A stretch of 64,000 bases of DNA, taken from contig JACKDQ010000010.1 in assembly GCA_020633415.1 (NCBI GenBank), positions 62,001 to 126,000 on the forward strand, written 5' to 3'. The translations under genes and the position numbers were made by a program. Below the pieces are notes generated by a model. The model searched no databases and was not told the origin of the DNA. It saw nothing but the letters and a program-made list of their open reading frames with translations. Positions 8,084 to 16,130 of this stretch are shown here, piece by piece. Positions within the stretch are counted from its first letter, which is position 1; each line of letters begins with the position of its first letter. The stretch is from Deltaproteobacteria bacterium. Lineage in GTDB: Bacteria > Myxococcota_A > Polyangia > GCA-2747355.

Positions 8084-9805
8084 ATGCGTTTTCGCATAGT
8101 GCTGGGTGGAGTGTTGCTTTTCGTCGGCGCCTGCCAAAGTGCCCAGACCCCCACACCGCCCAAAATGGTGGCGGCAAAACAGACCGACCGCTCCGAAGCC
8201 ATTTTGCCCAAACTGAAAGTCTCCCAAGATGTCGCGACGCGCTTGGCGCAGTTCGCGCCGATCGATCTCGATTTTGACGATAAGTCGCTTTCGACCCGCG
8301 AGCGCGCGGTGTTGCGCAAGTTGGTCGAAGCGGGTCAGGTGATCGACTCGATCTTTGCCGACCAGGTTCATGGAAAAAACAAGGTCTTGCGCCAGCAGCT
8401 GCTCAAGCAAGGTGCGCCCAAGGAGGCCGTAGCCTATTTCGATCTGATGTACGGCCCTTGGGATCGCCTCAGAGGCGACGAGCCGTTTGTCGGTGAGCTG
8501 CAAAAGCCCAAAGGTGCGGGCTACTACCCCGCAGATCTGACCAAGCACGAACTCGAGGCATGGATCGGCAAGAATCCTGCCGAGGAAAAGGCGTTTCGTA
8601 GCTACTTTACCGTGATCCGCCGCCAAGGCGACAAGCTCCAAGCGCAGCCCTACAGCGTTGCCTATCGCGATCGTCTGACGCGCGCCGCTAAGTTGCTTGA
8701 TGAGGCGGCGGAGCTCGCAGATCATCCGGCGTTGAAGAGATTTCTCAGCTTGCGGGCCAAAGCGTTTTTGTCCAACGACTATCGCGATAGCGACATGGCC
8801 TGGATGGACCTCGGCGATAGCCCGATCGAAGTTGTCATCGGCCCCTATGAGGTCTATGAGGACAAGCTGATGGGTTACAAAGCAGCGTTCGAGGCGTTTG
8901 TTACGCTGCGCGACCAGCCCTACAGCGACAAGCTTAGCAAGCTGGCGTCGTTCAACGATCGCCTCGAGAAGAACCTGCCGTTGGCCAAAAAGCACCTGAC
9001 CAAGCGCGGCAGCGATTCACCGATCAGCGTGGTCAACGAACTGTTTACTGCCGGTGACACCCGCGCTGCCGTGCAGACGGCGGCCTTCAATCTGCCCAAC
9101 GACGAAGTGGTTCGCGAGAAGAAGGGCAGCAAAAAGGTGATGCTGAAAAACGTCATCGAAGCCAAGTTCCAGAAGGTCTTGTTGCCGATCGCCAGCAAGT
9201 TGCTCGACAAGCGGCAGCTCGCTCAACTCGACTTCGATGCATACTTCACCGAGATCCTGCTCCACGAACTCGCTCACGGCATGGGGCCTGGCAAGCTGAT
9301 CAAAAACGGCAAGCCGACCGACGTCAATCGCGAGCTCAAGGAGATCTATCCGTCGATCGAAGAATGCAAAGCTGACATCGTCGGGCTACACAACGGCGCG
9401 TATTTGGCCAAACGTGGCGGGCTTGATCCGCGGCTCTATCAGCAGCTTCCGGTGGCTTATGTCGCTGGCGTGTTTCGTGCGGTGCGCTTCGGCACCGAGG
9501 AGGCCCACGCCAAAGCTGTGCTGTTGGGCTTCAACTTTTTGCGAGAAAAGGGCGCGATCAGCTACGACGCCAAGACGGAGACATTCGCTGCGGCAGCGCC
9601 CGCCAGGTTCTTCCGCGGCGTACGCGACCTGGCGCGCGAGTTGCTGATGGTTCAGGCCAAAGGTGATTACGCGGCAGCCAAGGCGCTGCTCGACAAGTAC
9701 GGTAAACCCTCGGCGGAGATGACCGCTGCGCTGAGCAAGCTTTCCGATGTACCCGTCGATATCCTGCCGCGCTACGCTATTCTCGAAAAGATGCGCGGCT
9801 GGTAG
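8084..9805 (+). CDS. M49-like (dipeptidyl peptidase III-type) zinc metallopeptidase lipoprotein
   Basis: A 573-residue exported protein. ATG 8084 follows AGGAGGAAAGCCG; the signal peptide is MRFRIVLGGVLLFVGAC with a clear lipobox (VGAC), so it should be lipid-anchored. The zinc site is LLHELAHGMGPGKL (about residues 390-403), with the third ligand region IEECKADIVGLHNGAYLAKR about 40 residues on. This HExxH...EECxAD order is the M49 plan. Classical M49 enzymes have the longer HExxxH; a shorter HExxH is known from some bacterial members. The family removes dipeptides from peptide N-termini, but activity here is inferred. The 3' end overlaps the convergent ATP-grasp gene by 29 bp. Confidence 0.75.
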   Translation: MRFRIVLGGVLLFVGACQSAQTPTPPKMVAAKQTDRSEAILPKLKVSQDVATRLAQFAPIDLDFDDKSLSTRERAVLRKLVEAGQVIDSIFADQVHGKNKVLRQQLLKQGAPKEAVAYFDLMYGPWDRLRGDEPFVGELQKPKGAGYYPADLTKHELEAWIGKNPAEEKAFRSYFTVIRRQGDKLQAQPYSVAYRDRLTRAAKLLDEAAELADHPALKRFLSLRAKAFLSNDYRDSDMAWMDLGDSPIEVVIGPYEVYEDKLMGYKAAFEAFVTLRDQPYSDKLSKLASFNDRLEKNLPLAKKHLTKRGSDSPISVVNELFTAGDTRAAVQTAAFNLPNDEVVREKKGSKKVMLKNVIEAKFQKVLLPIASKLLDKRQLAQLDFDAYFTEILLHELAHGMGPGKLIKNGKPTDVNRELKEIYPSIEECKADIVGLHNGAYLAKRGGLDPRLYQQLPVAYVAGVFRAVRFGTEEAHAKAVLLGFNFLREKGAISYDAKTETFAAAAPARFFRGVRDLARELLMVQAKGDYAAAKALLDKYGKPSAEMTAALSKLSDVPVDILPRYAILEKMRGW

Positions 9806-10670
9806 AGCGACCACTGAGGCGCGCTTCGATCGCAGCGACAAAGCGATCGAGCGCCTGGTCGTCGTGAGCGAGAAACAGCGACGGCTCGGTCAGTTCCAGT
9901 TCAGAAAGCAGCAGCTCACCGCTTGAATCCTCGACGACGTCGACGCGCGCATAAAGCAGCGGTCGGTGTTCGACGGCGATCGTCTCGAGTACGCGATCGC
10001 CAAATGCGCGCTCCCGTTCGTTCAGCGGGCGTCCGTCGCTGATCGCCTCACCTTCGCCGGAAAAGCGCGGGCGCTTCTTCACGCAGTGGCTCCAATGGCC
10101 GTCAATATTGACCAGCGCCCGTTCGCCGGGTGTCTCAAAGCTCTCCAGGTAAGGTTGGACCAACGCATCCGATCGACGGTGGATCTGAGACAAGGCGTCG
10201 ATCGTCTGTCGATCGTCTGGCGCCATCGACCAGGTCTGATACGAGCCAGCAGAGACCACTGGTTTGATCACGACCTTTGACCAGCCGCACCTTTGGGCGA
10301 GCGCTTCCAGGTTGGGCTGCGTGTCGCGCAGTATCACTTCGGTTGGGATCGTTGCGATGCCGCGTGCTGCCAGCCGGCAGAGGTAGCGCTTATCGATGTT
10401 ATCGCTGACGATCTCCAGCGGATTGAGCAAGCGCGAGAGCCGATCAACGTTGCTCAGCCAGCGCAAAAAGCGCTCGGGTTGGAGGTAGTAGTTCCAGGTC
10501 GAGCGGATCACGCACAGATCCCAGTCCTGCCAGCGGACCGTATCGTCGTCCCAGGCGAGCAGCGCGGTCTCGATGCCGCGCGCTGCCAGAGCCGTTAGCA
10601 GCGGTTGTTGATCTTGGTCGGGTTTGGGAAGCGCTTTGCAGCTGATCAAAGCCAGGCGTGGGGTGCTCAT
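9777..10670 (-). CDS. ATP-grasp domain protein (DcsG-like ligase family)
   Basis: A 297-residue predicted ATP-grasp ligase. The start is ATG 10670 (MSTPRLALIS); further upstream the frame has no domain character. The N-terminal pre-ATP-grasp part includes DLCVIRSTWNYYLQPERFL; then DKRYLCRLAARGIATIPTEV, the ATP-binding VVIKPVVSAGSYQTW, LVQPYLESFETPGERALVNI and the Mg2+ site LLLSELELTEPSLFL. This resembles the family of DcsG, which makes D-cycloserine from a ureidoserine intermediate; most members have unknown substrates. It should join a carboxylate to an amine at the expense of ATP. Neighbours do not identify the substrate. Its 3' end overlaps the metallopeptidase gene tail-to-tail. Confidence 0.72.
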   Translation of the reverse strand: MSTPRLALISCKALPKPDQDQQPLLTALAARGIETALLAWDDDTVRWQDWDLCVIRSTWNYYLQPERFLRWLSNVDRLSRLLNPLEIVSDNIDKRYLCRLAARGIATIPTEVILRDTQPNLEALAQRCGWSKVVIKPVVSAGSYQTWSMAPDDRQTIDALSQIHRRSDALVQPYLESFETPGERALVNIDGHWSHCVKKRPRFSGEGEAISDGRPLNERERAFGDRVLETIAVEHRPLLYARVDVVEDSSGELLLSELELTEPSLFLAHDDQALDRFVAAIEARLSGRSTSRASFRE

Positions 10671-10782
10671 CAGCTGCCGATTTTCGACGACAATCGCAGG
10701 TCGAGCAAGTCCCGCTATCGCGCCGCCGTCCTGCTCGCTGCGCAATCGATCGCCTGCCTAGGGGTGTTCGCCGCGTGGCGCA

Positions 10783-11715
10783 ATGCCGCTTGCGGCCCAG
10801 CGCAGCTCGTGGTCTGGTTCGGCGATGATGCGCGCCGCACTGCTTTGTATCGGGGTCTATCTGATCGCGCTCGGTTCGGCCGGGGCGGTCGTCTGGTTGA
10901 CCGGGCCGTCTTTGGGGCCGATCTGGGCGGCCTTTGTCGCCGACATCGTCGCGACCTTGCTGGTCTTCGGCGCCAGTTTGCGATTTCGTAACTCGAGTCT
11001 CTACGATCCCTATTGGAGTGTGGCTCCGCCACTGATCGCCGGCTATTTCTGGCTTTGCGGTGAGCGCCCGCTGCAGGCCCGACAGGTCGCGCTATTTGCC
11101 CTGGTGCTGATCTGGGCGCTGCGCTTGACCTACAACTGGGCTAGCCAATGGCGTGGACTTGCTCACGAGGACTGGCGCTACATCGAGCTGCAAAAAAAGC
11201 ACGGTCGTGCCTATTGGCTGGTCAGCTTCGCCGGCATTCATTTGATGCCAACGCTGGTCGTCTTTTTCGCTTGCCTGTCGCTGTTTCCGGCGCTGCAGCG
11301 TGGCGGGCCACGCCTCGGTGGACTCGATCTCGTTGGCCTGGCGTTGACCACCTTAGGTATCGCCTTGGAAACCGTCGCTGATTTTCAATTGCGTCGCTTC
11401 GTGCGCTCGCGCCGCTCCGCTGAGCTGCTGCTCGAGCGTGGACTGTGGGCGCTGGTGCGTCACCCCAACTATCTCGGCGAGCTGTGTTTTTGGTGGGGGC
11501 TATTTGTCGTCGGCTATGGCGTTGCGCCAAGCTATGCGCGCTATGCTCTCGCAGGGCAGCTGGCGATCACCGTGATGTTCGTTGTCGTCAGTGTGCCGAT
11601 GATCGAGCGTCGCTTGGCGGCGGGCAAACCGCAGTTTGCTGACTATCGTCGGCGCGTTCCCGCGTTGTTGCCCTGGCGCGGCATCGTCCGTCGCGGTCTA
11701 GCACGTCGCGGATAA
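10783..11715 (+). CDS. DUF1295 membrane protein, steroid 5-alpha-reductase superfamily
   Basis: A polytopic membrane protein of 310 residues with about seven hydrophobic segments. The DUF1295 signature is clear: YDPYWSVAPPLIAGYFW (early), LTYNWASQWRG, EDWRYIELQKKHGRAYW, DFQLRRFV and the C-terminal cofactor-side motif LWALVRHPNYLGELCFWWG. Relatives of this superfamily reduce double bonds with NADPH, including steroid substrates, but most DUF1295 proteins are uncharacterised. ATG 10825 or 10828 (MMRAALLCIG), just before the first membrane segment, is as plausible as ATG 10783; neither has a clear ribosome site. It converges on the oxidosqualene cyclase (4-bp gap), which makes a role in sterol or other polycyclic lipid tailoring possible. 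Confidence 0.82.
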   Translation: MPLAAQRSSWSGSAMMRAALLCIGVYLIALGSAGAVVWLTGPSLGPIWAAFVADIVATLLVFGASLRFRNSSLYDPYWSVAPPLIAGYFWLCGERPLQARQVALFALVLIWALRLTYNWASQWRGLAHEDWRYIELQKKHGRAYWLVSFAGIHLMPTLVVFFACLSLFPALQRGGPRLGGLDLVGLALTTLGIALETVADFQLRRFVRSRRSAELLLERGLWALVRHPNYLGELCFWWGLFVVGYGVAPSYARYALAGQLAITVMFVVVSVPMIERRLAAGKPQFADYRRRVPALLPWRGIVRRGLARRG

Positions 11716-11719
11716 CGAG

Positions 11720-13678
11720 CTACTTGGAAAACCGTCCGAGCGCCCACAGTGGCATGATCGTGCGGTAGTTGTCGTAGTCGATCATACAGCTCTTGTTGAA
11801 TACGCCCTTGAGTTCTTCGCGCGGCCAACTGCCATCGTGCTGTTGTCCGGCGATCAGCACGGCGATCCCGCGCTCGATCGCCGCCTTGTCGCTGCACTCG
11901 CCAGCGATCAGCGCCAAGAGCGCCCAGGCGGTGCTGATCATCTGGGTTTGTGCGTGCTCGACCCAGCGCTCCTCCCGACAGGAAAGATGGCTTTCCGCCC
12001 AGCCGCCATCGGGGCGTTGTTTGTCGAGCAAGAAGCGGCAGCCTCGCTCGATCGATGCGCCGTCGCGCGGATCAGCGGCGGCGCGTAGCCCCTCGATGGC
12101 GTACCAGGTGCCATAACAAAAGCAGCTACCCCAGCTGCCATACCAGCTGCCGTCTTCGCGCTGTTGCGAGCGGATGTAGCGGCGGCCGCGCGCGATCGCT
12201 CGCCTGATCGCACGCTGGCGATCGGCGGGGTAGCGCTCGCTGTACGAACGCAGCGCGATCATCACATCTGCCGTACATTCGACGTAAGAATAGGCGACCA
12301 TGATCGGCCCGAAGATCTCCGCCGCGTTGAAGCGCTCCAGCCAGAGCGGGCCACGGCGACGCTCGTACTCGGACCAGCCTCCGTCGGTATTCTGTGCGGC
12401 GAGCAGCAGATCGACAGCCTGGCTGATCCGTGCTTGATCGATCGGCCTTTGCACCAATGGGGCGAGCTTGATCGCCAACTCGACGCCCTTGGCGGTGCAG
12501 TCGCTGACGGTCCAACCCTGTTCGGCCGTTGAAAACGGCCATGCGCCAGCGGTCTGATCGCGATAGTTTTGCCGATGGTTTTCGACGTTGGCGCGGACTT
12601 GGTTGTCGTCGATGAAGCGATGCGCGCGCTCGAGCAGCGACGAAAAATTCTGCTGCTGACCCGAATCGAGGATCGCCTGGCAGGCAAAGGCTGTGTCCCA
12701 AAACTGCGAGCCGTTGTAGCCCTGGGCTTTGGTCCCGTCGTGTCCGTCCCAGAAATAGTCGTCGAGTCGCTCGCGGTGGCGGGCGAAAGCCTCGCCCTGG
12801 GGATCGTCGAACCAGGCGATCAGCATGTGTAGCGCTTTGGTCACCGTGGCGATATCGAGGTAGTTGGTGCTGCGATCTTCGTCGACGATCAGCCGTGCCG
12901 TGCGAGCCAGCGCACGGCGGCGCAACGCGCTGGGCGCTGTACGTTCGTAGACCGTTTGCAGGGCATTGGACCAGTGCAGCCAGCGCGACTTGACCGTATA
13001 GCTGTCAGATTCAGCGACGCGATAGCGAAGTGCTCGCCAGTCGATGCTGCGATAGGGCTGGTCGAATAGCTCGCGGCGCAGCGCTTCGGTCAGTGGTGTG
13101 ATCGGTGCCGTCAGCCGACGACCATAGATGTGGCTCATCGGCAAGAAGACCGCGCGGGTGTGACACCAGAGGTTCGCGGGGTGAAACGGCAACTGGCGGG
13201 GCAGCAGCCAAAGCTCGGGCAGCAGCGGCGGTACGCCCTCCCAGCGATAGATCCCCAACAGCGCTAGCCAGAACTTGCCCCAGGTCGGTATCGCCGCAAT
13301 GCCACCGTTGTCGCGCAAAAAGCGCCGTGCCCCGCGCAGGCGTGCGTCGTCGGCGGGCAGACCGAGCATCCGCAGTGCGATGTAGTTGAGTGCCGTGCAG
13401 AAGACGTGGGAGTGGGAGGCGATATCGAGACCCCAGCCGTGATCAGCGTTTTGCACCGCGAACAGGTAACGAACGATGCCCTGGCGTCGTGCCTCGCTCA
13501 GCGCGACGCCCGTGATCTCGCAGGTAAAGACCAGGCCGGGCAGCATAAACAGCGGGCCGCCGTAGTCACCCGCCCAATGTCCGTCGGGTTGCTGCTGGCG
13601 AGCGAGCGCATCGATCGCCAGCTGCGCTGCGCGCTGTGCGCGTTGCTCAACAGTTTCGATCGCCCGCTGACCCAGCAT
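11720..13678 (-). CDS. Oxidosqualene cyclase (probably lanosterol synthase)
   Basis: A 652-residue triterpene cyclase made of QW-type repeats (QQPDGHWAGDYGGPLF, QNADHGWG, QNTDGGWSEY, QREDGSWYGSWG, QRPDGGWAE, QQHDGSWP). The protonating motif is VSDCTAKG (Asp393), the DCTA type of oxidosqualene cyclases, not the DxDD of squalene-hopene cyclases. Other OSC hallmarks are NLWCHTRAVFLPMSHIYGRR (about 169-188), KAQGYNGSQFWDTAF (about 317-331), SYVECTA and GVFNKSCMIDYDNYRTIMPL. It cyclises (3S)-2,3-oxidosqualene. Val391, two residues before the catalytic Asp, matches lanosterol synthases (cycloartenol synthases have Ile). The usual DCTAE Glu is replaced by Lys397. Length is short of eukaryotic enzymes (about 730-760). 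Divergent from the sterol reductase gene. Confidence 0.92.
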   Translation of the reverse strand: MLGQRAIETVEQRAQRAAQLAIDALARQQQPDGHWAGDYGGPLFMLPGLVFTCEITGVALSEARRQGIVRYLFAVQNADHGWGLDIASHSHVFCTALNYIALRMLGLPADDARLRGARRFLRDNGGIAAIPTWGKFWLALLGIYRWEGVPPLLPELWLLPRQLPFHPANLWCHTRAVFLPMSHIYGRRLTAPITPLTEALRRELFDQPYRSIDWRALRYRVAESDSYTVKSRWLHWSNALQTVYERTAPSALRRRALARTARLIVDEDRSTNYLDIATVTKALHMLIAWFDDPQGEAFARHRERLDDYFWDGHDGTKAQGYNGSQFWDTAFACQAILDSGQQQNFSSLLERAHRFIDDNQVRANVENHRQNYRDQTAGAWPFSTAEQGWTVSDCTAKGVELAIKLAPLVQRPIDQARISQAVDLLLAAQNTDGGWSEYERRRGPLWLERFNAAEIFGPIMVAYSYVECTADVMIALRSYSERYPADRQRAIRRAIARGRRYIRSQQREDGSWYGSWGSCFCYGTWYAIEGLRAAADPRDGASIERGCRFLLDKQRPDGGWAESHLSCREERWVEHAQTQMISTAWALLALIAGECSDKAAIERGIAVLIAGQQHDGSWPREELKGVFNKSCMIDYDNYRTIMPLWALGRFSK

Positions 13679-13967
13679 CGTTGCTCTCCCTTTACCGCGA
13701 CGGCGCTCGATGGTAACGCTGAGCTATGGAAGCTAAGCGCTGTCTCCGCTATCCCTACTGGCCTTGCACGCGCGGCACGCTGCTTGCGGCTGACCGCTGT
13801 TTCGGTTGTCGCGCCAACGGTCGCGTCGTGCGACCCGCGCTCAAAGGGTCGCCCACCGTGTGCACATCGACGGCGCAGCCTGCGACAAACTCGACCCGCG
13901 GTCAAGATCGGCGCGACGAGTAAATCTCCATTAAATATCATAATCTTGAAACGAAGGTCTGCCCGTC
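13679..13967. other. Divergent intergenic region between cyclase and sterol reductase
   Basis: About 290 bp separate the two divergent sterol genes. It has an AT-rich stretch near 13921-13955 just before the reductase. Short open frames across it (for example 13726-13923) lack codon or domain character. It should hold both promoters, but I see no confident -35/-10 pair. Confidence 0.4.
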
Positions 13968-15032
13968 TTGCCGCTAACCCTACAAACCCTTTGGACCGCG
14001 ACGCTGATGTTTGGCGGTTTCGTCGCTGTGCTGTTCGTTGCCTCTGCGCTCCTGCCCGGTTCGCGTCAGCAGGGCGCCGAGCTCGCCGATGGCACGCGCC
14101 TGACCTACAAGCTCAACGGCTTTTTGATCTTCTTGCTGACGGTCGCCGGTGTGGCCATCGCGACGTGGCGATTTGGTTTTTCATTGGCGCCGGTGGCGCG
14201 TCATTTCTGGCCACTGTTCGTGGTGGTCAATCTGTTCGCCTTCGCACTGACCGGCATCCTGTACCTGACGGGTCGTCGCCAAGCCGAGGGCCTGTGGCGC
14301 GGGCTGTTTTTTGGCGCCAAGCTCAACCCGAATTGGCTCGGCGTCGACCTCAAGATGTTTTCCTACCGGCCGTCGCTGATCGGCTTGATGGTGCTTAACG
14401 TCTCCTTCGCTTACTTGCAGTTTGAGGTTCATGGTCAGCTCAGTCAGCCGATGCTGCTGTTTCAGGTGTTCTTCCTGCTCTACATCGGTAACTACTTTCA
14501 GTACGAATACGGCATGCTGTTTACCTGGGACGTGATCGCCGAACGCTTCGGTTGGATGCTGATCTGGGGCGATTACGTGCTGGTGCCGTTTTTCTACAGC
14601 ATCGCCGGTTGGACCTTGCTCGATCGCACTGAGCCGCTGCCGACGCCGGCCCTTTTCGCTCTACCGGCGATGTACTTGCTGGGCTTCTGGTTGTTTCGCG
14701 GCGCCAACGAGCAAAAGCATCGTTATAAACGCGATCCCCAGGCGCGAATCTGGGGGCGACCAGCACAAACCATCGGCGGTCGGTTGCTCGTTTCTGGCTT
14801 TTGGGGCGTCGGGCGCCATCTCAACTACACCGGCGAGATCTTGATGTACCTCTCTTGGACACTGACCACAGGCTTCGAGCAGCCCTGGCCCTACATCTTG
14901 CCGACCTGGCTGATCAGTCTGCTCGTGCATCGCGCCTGGCGCGACGACCGACGCTGCCGCGCGAAGTACGGTGAGCTCTGGGACGCCTACTGCAAACGCG
15001 CCAAGTTCCGGATGATCCCTTTTATCTACTAG
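13968..15032 (+). CDS. Sterol reductase, ERG24/ERG4 family (delta-14 or related)
   Basis: A 354-residue polytopic membrane protein with 8-10 hydrophobic segments. It carries the ERG4/ERG24 signatures: FFGAKLNPNWLGVDLKMFSY (about 106-125), RPSLIGLMVLNVSF, the conserved WDVIAERFGWMLIWGDYVLV, GVGRHLNYTGEILMYLSW and the C-terminal CRAKYGELWDAYCKRAKFRM. Family members use NADPH to reduce sterol double bonds (C14, C24(28), or C7 in DHCR7). The exact position cannot be told by eye; delta-14 reduction after lanosterol demethylation is the simplest guess. The start is TTG 13968 with AAGG about 10 nt upstream; the next Met is at 14007. Divergent from the oxidosqualene cyclase. Confidence 0.85.
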   Translation: MPLTLQTLWTATLMFGGFVAVLFVASALLPGSRQQGAELADGTRLTYKLNGFLIFLLTVAGVAIATWRFGFSLAPVARHFWPLFVVVNLFAFALTGILYLTGRRQAEGLWRGLFFGAKLNPNWLGVDLKMFSYRPSLIGLMVLNVSFAYLQFEVHGQLSQPMLLFQVFFLLYIGNYFQYEYGMLFTWDVIAERFGWMLIWGDYVLVPFFYSIAGWTLLDRTEPLPTPALFALPAMYLLGFWLFRGANEQKHRYKRDPQARIWGRPAQTIGGRLLVSGFWGVGRHLNYTGEILMYLSWTLTTGFEQPWPYILPTWLISLLVHRAWRDDRRCRAKYGELWDAYCKRAKFRMIPFIY

Positions 15033-15105
15033 CGACGAGAGATCGAGGTCGATCACCCGTCGATTAGGTCTACGATGGCACAGATCGTGCTCACCTGCCG
15101 CGATC

Positions 15106-15666
15106 GTGAGAAGCGCCACGAGAAACCCGCGGCAAAGCGGTCGCCTGCCCTCCAGCTCTCGGAAGACTGGCGACCACAGTCGTCGGGCGATCGTTGGCCT
15201 GTGCGTGACGCTGATCGTGTTGGGCTGTTTCGCACCGACGAGCTGGGCCTTTAAGCGGTCACGTTTTCGCGTGCGCTCGGCGGCTCGCCTAACGCCTGCT
15301 GGCATCAGCGTTCCGCTGGCCTACGAATGCAACTGGGGTAGCGTTGCGGCCAACGAGAAGAACGCGATGGCCACCTTCTACGTCTGGACCGAGCTGCCCC
15401 ATGTTTCGACGCTCGGCCGCGCACTCAACAACACGCCCGATGCGCCGAGCAATGTGCGCCGGCTCGCGCCGATCCGCATGGTTGGCAGCGGGGCGCTGGA
15501 GTTGCTGATCCCTCGCCAGGTGTTCAACGAGCTCAAGCTCGCCGAGGGACAAGAGGCTTTCCTGTCATGTCACTGGCCGGTGATCCGCCATGCTTGGGGC
15601 TATCACAGCGGGGTCGCTGCCGAAGCCAAAAACGACGTGAGCTTCATCTTGCCTAAGGCGCCTTGA
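15106..15666 (+). CDS. Secreted protein of unknown function
   Basis: A protein of up to 186 residues from GTG 15106; an internal start before the signal segment is possible because the first 27 residues are basic and low-complexity. The signal peptide reads AIVGLCVTLIVLGCFAPTSWAF, with cleavage likely after SWA, or lipidation at VLGC if processed by Lsp. The mature part includes GISVPLAYECNWGSVAANEK, YVWTELPHVSTLGRALNN and VFNELKLAEGQEAFLSCHWP. I recognise no family. It follows the sterol reductase on the same strand after 73 nt but co-transcription is not shown. Confidence 0.55.
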   Translation: MRSATRNPRQSGRLPSSSRKTGDHSRRAIVGLCVTLIVLGCFAPTSWAFKRSRFRVRSAARLTPAGISVPLAYECNWGSVAANEKNAMATFYVWTELPHVSTLGRALNNTPDAPSNVRRLAPIRMVGSGALELLIPRQVFNELKLAEGQEAFLSCHWPVIRHAWGYHSGVAAEAKNDVSFILPKAP

Positions 15667-15742
15667 CGCGGGCCAAGGAGCGCTGACCGGCGACGGACCC
15701 GCAATTGCTCATTGCTCTGAAGTCAAACTCCGTCCACCGTCC

Positions 15743-15770
15743 TTGACAGCGCATCGATCGGGCCTACCTT
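15743..15770 (+). promoter_or_regulatory. Candidate sigma-70 promoter of the thioredoxin gene
   Basis: A consensus -35, TTGACA (15743-15748), is followed after 16 nt by TACCTT (15765-15770). Transcription would start near 15777, leaving a leader of about 24 nt with CGGAG before the ATG at 15801. Confidence 0.5.
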
Positions 15771-15800
15771 GTCTGAGCCACATTTTCGGAGCGCTCAGCC

Positions 15801-16130
15801 ATGCCTAAGCCATTGACCGTCAGTCAAGACAACTTTGATTCCGCAGTCTTGCAGGCCAGTCAGCCAGTGCTCGTCGACTTTTGGGCGGCTTGGTGTGGGC
15901 CGTGCCGGACGATCGGTCCGATGATCGAGAAGCTTGCTGACGAGTTTGACGGTCGGGCCACGGTCGGCAAGTTGAATGTCGATGAGCATCCCGCGCTGGC
16001 TCAGCGCTTCAACGTGCGCAACATTCCCACGCTGTTGTTTTTCAAAGACGGTGAGGTTGTCGACAGCCTCGTCGGCGTTCCCCGCAGTTCGACCGTGCTC
16101 AGCGAGAAGCTAGCCGCGCTGATAGGCTAG
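15801..16130 (+). CDS. trxA: Thioredoxin
   Basis: A 109-residue cytosolic thioredoxin. It has the active site FWAAWCGPCRTI (about 28-39), the conserved KLNVDEHPALAQRFNVRNIPTLL region with cis-Pro, and FKDGEVVDSLVGV near the end. Thioredoxin reduces protein disulphides using electrons from thioredoxin reductase and supports ribonucleotide reduction and sulfate assimilation. Length is normal. It has its own promoter-like sequence and overlaps trmB tail-to-tail by 21 bp, so the two genes may interfere transcriptionally. Confidence 0.95.
   Translation: MPKPLTVSQDNFDSAVLQASQPVLVDFWAAWCGPCRTIGPMIEKLADEFDGRATVGKLNVDEHPALAQRFNVRNIPTLLFFKDGEVVDSLVGVPRSSTVLSEKLAALIG

Noticed and set aside
11720..13678. 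Squalene-hopene cyclase
   Set aside because: The catalytic motif is DCTA, not DxDD, and GVFNKSC plus WCHTRAVFLPMS are oxidosqualene cyclase features.
13406..14398. A 330-codon frame spanning the cyclase, the divergent gap and the reductase
   Set aside because: It crosses the divergent region in an out-of-frame reading; both flanking genes have strong family signatures in other frames.
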